From: Aplysia californica
Taxonomy: Eukaryota; Mollusca; Gastropoda; Aplysiida; Aplysiidae
NCBI RefSeq assembly: GCF_000002075.1
Contig: NW_004797279.1
Coordinates: 2,529,666 to 2,593,665 of the forward strand
Direction: 5' to 3'
Length of the DNA: 64,000 bases
The translations under genes and the position numbers were made by a program. Under the pieces are notes generated by a model. The model did not search any database. It was given only the letters and a program-made list of their open reading frames with translations, and was not told the origin of the DNA. Position 1 is the stretch's first letter. Each line of letters starts with the position of its first letter. Of this stretch, positions 12,826 through 23,600 are shown piece by piece.

Positions 12826-13345
12826 TTAAGTCAAGAAGACTACGTTTTTGTAAAAATAATGTCAGTGATGATATCATTTTGCACTGATGAAGTTCTATGA
12901 CCGAAAAGTCTGCAAATTTTGTTATCCCGTTTATATTTTTGTTTTGATCCTTATTATCCCAATTTCTTCTCTAAAACAAGTTTTTAAAAAGTTATCTTGC
13001 CGTCACAACGTGTATACATAGTACATGTATTACCAAATGTTCGACTGAGTGAGCTGGTAATTTGATGCAAGTAAGATTTCTTGCTGTCCTTATTATATTG
13101 TTACTATCAAGAAGTCTTCGTTTTTTGTAAAAAATAATGAAGTTCGACTTCCAAAAACTCAGCAAATGTTATCATCCCGTTTATAATTTTGTTTTGATCC
13201 TTATTATCCCAATTTCGTCTCTAAAACATGTAAAACAGAATATCTTACCATCACAATGTGTATACATAGTACACGTGTTACTGTAATAATTCGACTAAAT
13301 GAGCTGGAAATTTGATGCAAGTAAGATTTGTTAACATCCTTATTA
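12826..13345. repeat. Two-unit tandem duplication, 250-bp period
   Basis: Landmarks GTTTTGATCCTTATTATCCC at 12941 and 13191, and TTTGATGCAAGTAAGATTT at 13061 and 13311, recur exactly 250 bp apart. The units have diverged by substitutions and small gaps. It lies just upstream of the YY1-like motif and the TNIP-like gene. Confidence 0.85.
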
Positions 13346-13477
13346 CATTACAACTGTACGTGAGTGCTTATAATGCTGTAATTAACATTGACGAAGAAAT
13401 TTTGAGAGAAAATGGAGTCCGAGCAGCTTGTTTTGAAAGGAGATTACGCTGCGTACGCTGCATTGTTTTGAACTTAC

Positions 13478-13489
13478 AAAGATGGCGGC
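13478..13489 (+). promoter_or_regulatory. YY1-like core promoter motif upstream of TNIP-like gene
   Basis: The sequence AAAGATGGCGGC matches the YY1 consensus (AAGATGGCGGC), which in animals often sits just downstream of a transcription start. The surrounding 13430-13540 is richer in G, C and CpG than its flanks. It lies about 950 bp before the first in-frame ATG, so use as the TNIP promoter would need a long or spliced 5' UTR. That link is inference. Confidence 0.4.
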
Positions 13490-13627
13490 AGGCCCGATAA
13501 GCTCCAAGGTTGTTATGGAGCGCCGCCACGAGTGTCACCTCTCTATTACTGTAAACCCTCTCTGATCTAAATTTAGACAGAAGGAAAGCCCAAAGAACCA
13601 AATCCGTCACCAAAATGACATTACACC

Positions 13628-13651
13628 AATTAACCCCCCCCCCCCCCCCCT
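13628..13651. repeat. Poly-C tract
   Basis: An almost uninterrupted run of C. Similar C or G runs occur at 8058, 20659, 21488, 29520, 37757, 41906, 47705, 48700 and 50529. Confidence 0.9.
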
Positions 13652-14159
13652 CCAAGGCCTACGCTTCCGCTTAGATTAGACATGGGCATATCCCAGCAGT
13701 AAAATTGACACCGATCTACTCCATCAAGTGCGAACTAATCTAGACCTTATTATTTGGATCGTTAGGCCTAGATCTAGATCTAGATCTATTTTTACTCGGA
13801 TGATAGATCTAGGTTCTAGAAATCTATCGGGGAAGTGAAACATAGCCTAGGCTTGATCTTGATCCTAGTCTTAAGTGCGAAGTAGATTTTAGACTGGACT
13901 GAGGCACAGATGAGTCAGTCGATCCATTGGCCTTGATTCAATATCCTTGTCGGATGGTTTCTGTTTTATCATCATCAAGAGAATTCTGGTCAATGTGTTG
14001 TCAGAGTGATTCTATCTTGATCCAGAAGTGTTTTCAAACAGACTACAAGACTACGGGATTGAGAGGTTAAGACGGTTGAGAGTAATGAGAGGCATGAAAC
14101 TTGAAAGTGAAAGCTTGTGATAGTGCCACTGTTCTGTCCCCCTGCCCACCAAGTTGATA

Positions 14160-14410
14160 TTAAATTGATCAGTTTGACTATTGACTAGAGATCTATCTAG
14201 ATCTAGAATCTAGAGCTAGATTCTACATCTGAGACCGAGAGAACATTATGTCACGTACATGATAGTAGTACATAGAATAGTTACTGTACAATCATCTAGA
14301 TTCTAGTCTACTACTATCATTGGTTGGTGCGCAGTAGAGATCTAGATTCTAGATATATTGATATATAGATCTAGATCTATCTAGATCTAGATCTAGACCT
14401 AGATAGTCTG
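14160..14410. repeat. TCTAGA/GATCTA hexamer island at TNIP-like start
   Basis: Dense imperfect repeats of the self-complementary hexamer GATCTA/TCTAGA end about 20 bases before the start codon. The same motif forms islands at 3147-3172, 8858-8940, 13765-13815, 39840-39945, 40095-40215, 40868-41010, 45727-45815 and 50190-50250. Confidence 0.9.
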
Positions 14411-14429
14411 GATCTTTATTCTTAGTCTA

Positions 14430-14635
14430 ATGGATTCTGAAAGCACAGAAATTCCTCAAAAATATACAAATACAACTACAGAGACTGCTTTCCCAAGAGC
14501 AGATCAAAATGTTCTACAACTGGGTGCTGACTTGACATCTGATCCTGACGAGTCTACTGTAATGTCAAAGAAAACCCTTACTCCTCGAGTACCTGGAGGA
14601 GCAATGGCAGTAGAGGAAGAAAGAGATGCTTTACG
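14430..14635 (+). CDS. TNIP-like exon 1 (start codon)
   Basis: Codes residues 1-68 plus two bases of an Arg codon. The donor is GTATGT at 14636. The N-terminus is polar, Thr/Ser-rich and probably disordered. The ATG at 14430 is the first in frame after a TAG at 14400. The 5' UTR lies in GATCTA-repeat DNA and its start was not determined. Confidence 0.75.
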
Positions 14636-17600
14636 GTATGTAGATCTCTATATCTAGATTTAGTAGGCCTTATAATTTTGTATAGCCTATTTTTATCGAA
14701 GGCGAGCCTATATATATCATCTGTGGGTGGTTAAAGGCGCTTTGCTGATCTTGTAGGAGACCCTCGATTTTTCTGCTGAGGTGCTGTACATCCCACTCAG
14801 CTCAGGCTGGCCCAGGCAGGCATGCGGTTGGAAGCCTACCTCCCATATGATCTATTATGTTTCATGAATTTTTGTTATAATGTAAACTAATGGGCGTTTT
14901 TTCGGTAGTTCCCACCCCGCCATTGTGGGTCGCGGGTTTTGGCCCCAAGAGTAGGGGGGTTTCAGGGCCCCCCCTGAATTTTACCTAATTTGATGTTTTG
15001 CAGTTATTAGGTTTGATATCTTAGCTTGCCGCGCATCAAACGTATATAGACCTAGATGTAGATCAAGGCTCAAATAGTCAAATAAGGGGGGTGGGAACTA
15101 CCGAAAAAGCACCAACAAAGGGGGCGTAAACATACAACCTACATTTTAGAAAAAAGTTTATTTTGTTTGAGTGAATAGGGTGTATAGTAAGTACTTCTAT
15201 CTTTTTCTGAAGCATTAGCCTCCCTGTGAGTGTCAACATTGAACAGTATTTTTTCTGAAAAATGACAATGTGTGCTATTTTTTAAAACTTAGCCAGCAGC
15301 GTGAAAGGGATGGCCAGGCTGACCAAAAAATATCATATTAAGAAAAATGGCGTTGTCTATGTTTGTCTTTTATGATATAAAGTGCTGGGTTTGTAAATGA
15401 TTTCATGATGTTACTTCCTCTATTGGATACATTGAATTATGAGACTAATTCAATGTCAATGTTTCGTTCTGTAGTATAGTTTTGTGAGTACCATGTTTTA
15501 AAGGAATTTAATCTCAATATTTCCCCGAGTTAAAATGACTATAATGACTATATTTATCATTACTTGGTTACATTCCACAGGCAGCATGTCTCGAACTTAA
15601 AGGTTGTTCTCAAAGAAATGTATGACCAGTTATCTGTGTACAAGAACCGCTGTGCAGGAGTAGACACTGTCAGTCTAATGTTGCGAGAATCCAAGAGGGA
15701 CGTTATAAAATTATCAAAGCAGTGCAAAGTGTTAGAGACAGCAGTAGCAAATCTTCAGAACAGACTTTCAACAAATGGATTGTCGAGCAGGTGAGTATAT
15801 TATTATATTATTTTCTGAGAAAATTTATAGTTCAGTCAACGGTATGCAAAGGTGAGCAAAATGTTGTGTTCAGTCTTTCATTTCATTTTTTTAAACAAGA
15901 GCTGGGCTGTACTTTAGTTCTTCATTTCCAGTCTTAACTGTTTATTTAGTAGGAAAAATTACACCATTTTTTTCTGTCTTAGTTGTTTTGAAGGTGTGTT
16001 CCATGTCAAGCATAGGCCTACAATAATAATATTAGATAGCACAAATACCTGCTCAACAGCAAGCTTTCTATGCTCTTTACAAGACAATTACTCCAGCAGA
16101 CCTGATATCATTCTGAAACAATCTCAACTTCCTGGGAAGCATACCGTACGTATAAGCTGCCATTTATAGACCAGGTGCTCAAACACTAACACAAATTTGT
16201 TTGCTGTCTATACCTGGGTACCCATTCCCACCTAGGTGAAGTAAGGAAAATTTGTGAAAATTTCCTTTCCCAAGTACACAACGTCGGGCCCGTGGCTTAA
16301 ACTCTCGAAGCCACAAACTCACGATTACGAGTCCGGAAGCCTAACCTCTTAGATTACCCACACCTTATAATACACTCATACATCAATAGAAAAAGATCCT
16401 CCAAAAATGCCTTTGAATTTGAGTCTATTGTTGTGTTGATTCATATATAATTTTGTTGCATCTAAAATATTTTCTTTCCATGTCATCTAACAGTGTGAAC
16501 ATCGAAGAAACTGAATTGTTTGTGCCTGGTCCTTCAAAGCAAACTTTAGACAATTTGGCTCGAGAGAATGCAAGATTAAGAAGTCAGTTGAAAAATTCAG
16601 AAAATCCAGCTGGCAAAAAGGTGACAGAGGTAAGAGTCAAAATAGAGAGATCGTAGTAGAGCTATTGAATTTGAATGTGTCCTGACTTGTTGATTGTTTG
16701 GATATAAACTCTTACCTACTCTGACATACAGTAAGATAACAAAATCTTGAAATTCTTATTTTCAAAGAGGCTGGTCTGTACCTTTCTTTTCTGTGTCAGA
16801 TTTTAATCGTGTGGGATAGAAATAGATTAGCGTCTTTGAACTGCTTTAGCCTTTAGCTTACTTGTTCCTTCAAATCCTCTTTTTCATCTGTTTGGACAAA
16901 AATAATAAAAGGTGCCAAATTCAAATGTTATAATATTTTGTGAACTGAGACAGAATAAGAGAATTTTTTTCCACTAAAGTCTAAGTCTAAAGTGAAATTT
17001 TGTATTCAAGAGGACTCATCAAATTTGTGGTATGCTTAAAGTTGGTTGATTGTTAAAAATATTTGTTTCAGAAATGTAATAATTGTTTAAAAAGGTCAGA
17101 GCATTGTGACAAAATTGTTATAGTTATACTAGATTTGAGTCATTTGAAAGTAGTTTGATGTGAACTTTTATTACTGTATATTGACACTGTATAATACTAT
17201 ACTATATTGTTTTACCAGGATGTACAATCCATGAAGGCCTCGTTGGAAAAACTTGAAGCTGAGAACAATCAGTTGAAAGCTCAGCTATTTGAAATGGAAA
17301 ATATGAAGATGAGAATAGTTCAACAATATGAAATGGAACTGAAAACGCACTCAGAAAATGTGGCTGTTACAAGATCTGATATAAGTGTGGAGTGTAAAGA
17401 GACACAAACCTTCGACCTTCCACAATCCTTGATGGAAGTTTTGAGGACGTCTCTGAAACAAGTGTCAGAACAATGTGTCCAGCTGCAAAGTCAGCTAGAA
17501 AAGACTCAGATGGTGAAAGAAGAGCAGCAAAAGAGGAATGAGACAAATGAAAAGGTGATGTTGTTTTCATCAGTGTTCTGATTATTGTTGTTGCCATGAG

Positions 17601-20600
17601 ATCATTGAAGATATTTGTCTATGGTAAAATGATTTTGTTCCAGTGTGGGCCATGGAGGTTGAGAAGTCAAGATTTTCCCTTGGAATTATCAACAGTTTTC
17701 AGAGAGTTGGCATTATGCCTTATGGTTGAAATGGGCTTATAACATTGCAAAGGTAATCTCTGCATCTCTTAAACAGTCCCACAAATTATGTATGGACAGC
17801 GAGGCAATTCAAGGCAGGGTTTGGCCATGTTACTCTGTGTCTGACTGCTTTTGATTGGAGCTGTGAAAAAAAAATGTACACAAGACCTACAAAAATGTCT
17901 CCCCAAAAGTTGCTGAACTTTGGAAACATGAAAAAAGCCAGCATACATGTATGTAAAAATAGTAACTGGCTCAAATTACAAAATATCGTATTTCTGCACC
18001 TTTCGCTCCATACACACAATGTGTTGAGCATATTTTTATTCCCTGTGAACCTTCGAATATTATGTTATATTAGGACACTCATAAAAGGGCTTAATTTAAA
18101 TGAGGGTTTTTAAAAACCTATGCACGGTATAACATGGATAGGTCGAACACAGAAGACTGGAAATCATGCATCCATTGAACTGTGCCTGCGGTCTGGGTTT
18201 TTTTCTTTTCTTTTTTTATCTTTGTAAGATATATCCCTTGAACTGCAAATCCCCCGAACTACCGAGGCTGGTCCCGACGAATTTAAGCTATCTGTGTTAT
18301 ACTGTTTTTACCTTTATTTATCTAACTGACCCCATAATATAGCAGACATCCTCAGGGGTCACTGTACAAGAGACTTTTTCTAATTTCTGCCCTATTTGGC
18401 AACAAAAATAGTTTGGGCTATTTTCTCGGGATGTGACTGAAGATTATGATTATGCAGCCTCATGACTCTTTTTTGAGTACAATATGTGACTTTGTACCTG
18501 TAAAAGTATTATAAGTCAACTATTTTTGGAAGATGAGGGATGTTTGAGTCTCAAGTGCAAGTGAGTTTTCAAATTTTGACTGTGATTGAAATACCTATCA
18601 TTAATGTCCCTGAAAATAAATAGAAATGGTCTAACATGTCAAAAACAGGCTATAAAGCTAGATTCAATTTTTTAAAGCCTCAGCGTTGCACAGTGTTTCT
18701 TTCATTTCTGTTCATTACAACCAATTTTTATCGAAATGCTGTTGATGTTGAATGTGCTGTTTTGATGCATGTTGACCTTTTATTTTCATCACAATATTTG
18801 ATTCCTCCACAGGAGCTCGGCATAACAGAAGAGAAATATGCAGAACTGCAGCGTAACTATGAAAAAGTAAGTAATAATTGTCATGAACCAGATATATAAA
18901 GTAGGTCATTATGCCTGGACTCTGCCCAGCTTATTTAAGTATGATATGATTTAACTCATTCGCTACGTATTATTTTCGGCTTGTGGACGAATTCTTTTCG
19001 GGAGGGCGACATGAGATGATGACTAGTGCGCAGTTCACAGGTCTTTGGGGCCATAAATTCAAATAAATATCAATATATTATGTACCAACATTTTCAGTAT
19101 GGTTTGTAGAATACACCTGCATTATTTATTTGCGTATTTTTCAACTTTGGTTCCTGTAAGAGGCGATTATGCAACACAATTGTGATTGGATGCGGATAAA
19201 ATTGGAAAATAAAAATTTTATAATCTCAGTCAGGTGAAACTAAAAAAACATGTTTGCACCTAGTCAAATGATACCTCAAAATAACCATAACTGTATATAG
19301 AACAGGAAAATGTTAAAAAATGTGCAGTTATTTACATACATTCCATAATATTTGTACATTTGGATCATAACATCCGATATTGAAAAAAAATAATTTTAAA
19401 AATAATTTTGAAAAAAGGATCACAAACAGAAAAAAATACGCGTAACTTATATGGAATTATTCAGAATTGCACTTGGAATAAACCTATACATGTCTTGAGT
19501 GGTACTTTTTGATTAATTTCACCCAAAAGTAGTGATTTTGGGGAGAAAAAAATATTTTGACTATTTAGATCTAGGCCTAGATCTAGCACTCAAAAATATT
19601 GATTTCTCAATTACAGTGCACCGGCAATTTGCGTCCGATAGTATCAATATTATAAAGAAGAGACCTACACTTCTTTAGTGAGCAAAATAATTATACATTT
19701 TGTTGTGTAAAAGTACTTAGACTAGTGTCTGGGCTATAATTTGGGCTTCGCGATAAAACAAAGTCGAATAGACTACGAAATCATGTTTCAAAACTGAATC
19801 AAAACTTCCGATTTTCGGTGGAAACGCTTGACCCGGAAGTCAACATTATATTATGACCTTTATTTTAACATGGATAAGTGTATTGGAATAGAAACCAAGC
19901 TAAAATTGAACGTCGGTTCTCGAGCCGCCGGGGACGGCCTAACGTACTGACGGCACTTGAGCCGCGCCGCCCCCCACGGCTCGGCGTAATGACTGAGTTA
20001 AGAACTTAACAACTTTCTGCAGCCAAAACTTTGTATTTTTCTGTTAGTTTGTTTTTGTGAAGAAGAGATTGATGGTGAGAAGAATTTTTATAAGGCTTTT
20101 TTCTTTGTTTATTTTTACATCTGATGGAAAGGGAGCAGTAAATGTGTGATAGAGTGAAATATATTTTTATTAAACAAGGCGGTATGACAGGGTGTAATTT
20201 TGTCCTCTGTTTAGTAGCACCAACTCCCCAATGTCAAGGGAAATGATTCTGCCATCACTGGATGAATGACAATATTATTAAGTCTTTTCCCTTAGTCTAA
20301 AACTTCATGAGATGGCACCAGGTTTCACATGCGGATAACTTGAGAACGACAGATGTACGCCATTGGCCGATATTTATAGTAAAGCCATCTTGTTTGACAT
20401 CATTGAGGGATTCCCACTTTGTTTTCGTTCTCGGTGGCAACACAACCGCAAAGCACTGTTGCAGTATTTTTAAAGCCTGTAGCTTGTGGTGGCGGGGTGG
20501 TTAGTGCGCTTGTCTCGAAAGCAGAAAGTCCAGGTTAGAGCCTCGGTTCGGTCACAGATTTTTTTTTTCTGTAGTATTTCTATTACTGGCATTCTTTACA

Positions 20601-23600
20601 GCTCACTGGCAAAACTGGACGGTAACAGTGGGCTGGGGATACAACGAGGAAGGGGGTTGTGGGGGGGGGGGGGGGGGGGGAGGGGGGCAGTAATAAAAAC
20701 TTTGACTGTAATAATGTGACTTAGGTCATGTTATGAGTATTTATCCACCTAAACGCACGCCATACAAAAGCACGCTCCGCTCAAACGCACGCTTTCGTCA
20801 TCTGACGGGTTTTTTACTATATAATTTAGACGTACAAACGCACGGTCACTCCCTCTATACGCACGCTTCGATCCGCGAAACACGCCGACAAATTAAGCTT
20901 AGCAAGGGGCAATTTTCATGACAACCTGCACAGCCTGCATAAGACAAGCCTAGAATTTACTAGAAAACCGGATATTTGGTGAGAGTGCCCCTCTCGCTGT
21001 ACAAAGAGAGTAATGGACTGCGTTTACTGCCGTTTACACACCACACATAGGTCTCGATCTAGGGCTGGTCGGTTAAATGTTGGGAGGGGGAAACTGAAAT
21101 GTTTTTTGATTGGTCACTGGAAATGTATCTTTGAGAGAAGGTTTCTGACTGGTGTTTGGGTGACTGCATGTAATGTTTAGTTAAACCTAGGCCTGATGCG
21201 CGACACTTGTGAATGCCGTCAAACACTAGACAGGCCTCTATAGGATTTTAAAGATTAGCCTAGTAAGCCTAATCAGCTGTACTCTAAGAACTTATAACGT
21301 ACTTGTTCAACGAATCACAAGAGAAAATGTTTCTCGAGGATGATTCTGCATGAATTTATGGTCGGGGGTGGTCGCTTGGAAAGCCACGTGGCCGGTCCGT
21401 CGACTCTATGACTATGACCAACAGTTTCCTCTTAGGCTATCTGTTCCCGACGTTTATAGTGCATATTCATTACATTGGGTTTGTCTTCCTCCCCCCCCCC
21501 CCCCCCCCACTCAACGCCTTTGTATTCTTAATCCCTGTCGGGGAATCCTTCACAAAACAGTCACGTGTCGTCACATTATCTGCCAAAATGACCCCCTCTC
21601 TCCAAGGGAGGTCACTAGAGTAATCAGGAATTGAGATGACTGCGTCCCTTCCTCCCCTTGCAAAGGTTCATGTAAACGCACGCTCCGTGTAAACACACGC
21701 TAAGGAGCCCTCCCGAGCACCGTGCGTTTAGGCGAAGACTACTGTAATAAATACTTGACACAAATTTAAATGGTTGTCTTTTAATTAAAATGAAATCAAA
21801 AAGAAAAATCATAGTACATAGTTCATCTCAAATCGAATGTTTTAAGAGATTTCAGATTGGTGCATTAACTATAGAGTTTCAAAATGAGCATTGACTCTTG
21901 GCCTTAAGAGTTGAGGGTTCCCTGTATTTGCTTCATGTGTGATTTTGAGAGTGTTTTTTTTTCTTCCTTATTTTATGAATATGAGAGCCTGTTTTAATGT
22001 GCACACTTTATCAATATTTCTAGTCAAGTCATGAATTAAAAATTCTTTATAATGTTTTGAGCATTTGCTGTGCCATCTCATTGGTCAGAAGTTATGGCGT
22101 GGTCAAAACAACATTGAGTACATTTTGCCTGATCGCACAGGTTGTGTTGATGAACCACCGATGGCAGAGTCACAGTGATAATAAAGAGAAAGAGGTGCAT
22201 GCTCTTCAAGCCAGGATCAGCGAACTGGAAGAAGCAGACCAGATGAGTCACATGATCAATGCGGCAACTGATAATTTGAAACAGGTAAAACATCTCAAAA
22301 CTCACTTCTACTAGATAACTCCTTTTCTGTACTTCTGTGTTCTTATGCTTCCAAATCAACTTATGTCTTCCCGGTTTTCTTCTGATACTGTGCATCTGTG
22401 GAAAAAATATATTTTCTTCTTTACATAACTTCCCATTGACACATGTAGAAATCACTTCAGTTCAAGTGGTTTAAATTTTAATAGATCTAGTCTACTGTGA
22501 GTATGTGTACAATTTTAATTTGTGGAAGCTAGGCACATTATCCATTTTAATAACTAAGACCTTTTTTTTTCCTGATGAGTGTATGATGCCTTCTCTCACT
22601 GCCTGCTTTTGATATGTGCTTCTCAGCACCTCTTTGTGGTATATTTGTTGCTTGCTGCTTTGTTGTAAATTTGTCTGGACCTCTCTTGATGCAAAAGTCT
22701 GTACTAGTTTTCTTCAAAGATGGCACATAGTCTCACTTTGACATAGGAGAGGGGAAGGGCAAGGAAAGGGTACAAGAGGGATGCAGAGAATGTGCTTGAG
22801 ATGTTTCAAGAAGATTTTATAATTACGGCCTGTTCAGATGGATCAAATAGGTTAATCCTTTTGATGTGTCTTTAATGTTCCCGAGTGTCTGTCCTTGTTT
22901 TTCCCAGCACTTAATGAGCTACTATCGTTGGTTGTGCTTCTCTTTTACCCAGAAAAAAAAGATTGATTAGTTCTGAAATGCAACAGATGTTGCTCTGTTA
23001 GCTTAGTAGGGCACTGAATCAGTATATGTGTGATAATGATTAATCTATTCCTGAAACTAATTATTTTTTTCTCTGGAAATCATTTCTTTCCTTAGGTTAT
23101 GGTATCATTGCATTGCTAGAAACACGAATCTACGACTCAAAGTGTCAAAATTATGTATATTTATGAATTTCTGTACCTTTTTTGCAGGAAATAACATTGC
23201 TGCGAGTCCATCTTGACCACAAGGAAGCTGAAAATGTTCAACTAAGAAGATCTGTCCAAGAATGTGACAAGTTAAAACAAGAAGTTGCCGCTCAGAGGCA
23301 ACAACCACAGTTTGACATGAGCATTGTGGAAATACTAAAACAGCAAATTCAAGTGTGTACAGAGGACTTCAATAATGAACGTAAAGACAGGGAGAAGGCT
23401 GTTAATAAAGCAAAGCAGTTGCAGGAGGAGGTGAACAGGTTATTAGCTGAGGTGAGTTTCGGCCTCCTTTGGGTGAGTAATTTTTAAATTATTAGCATCT
23501 TTAGCTAGATTTCTTAGTACCGTATTAGGCTCAGAAAAACATTGAGATGGCAAGATTTCTTTGTTTCTTCCGCTGCAAGATTATTTCCTGTGTTTTCTTT

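Noticed and set aside
16290-16365. Reverse-strand tRNA gene
   Set aside because: tRNA-like boxes, but stems do not pair and a SINE-like body is attached.
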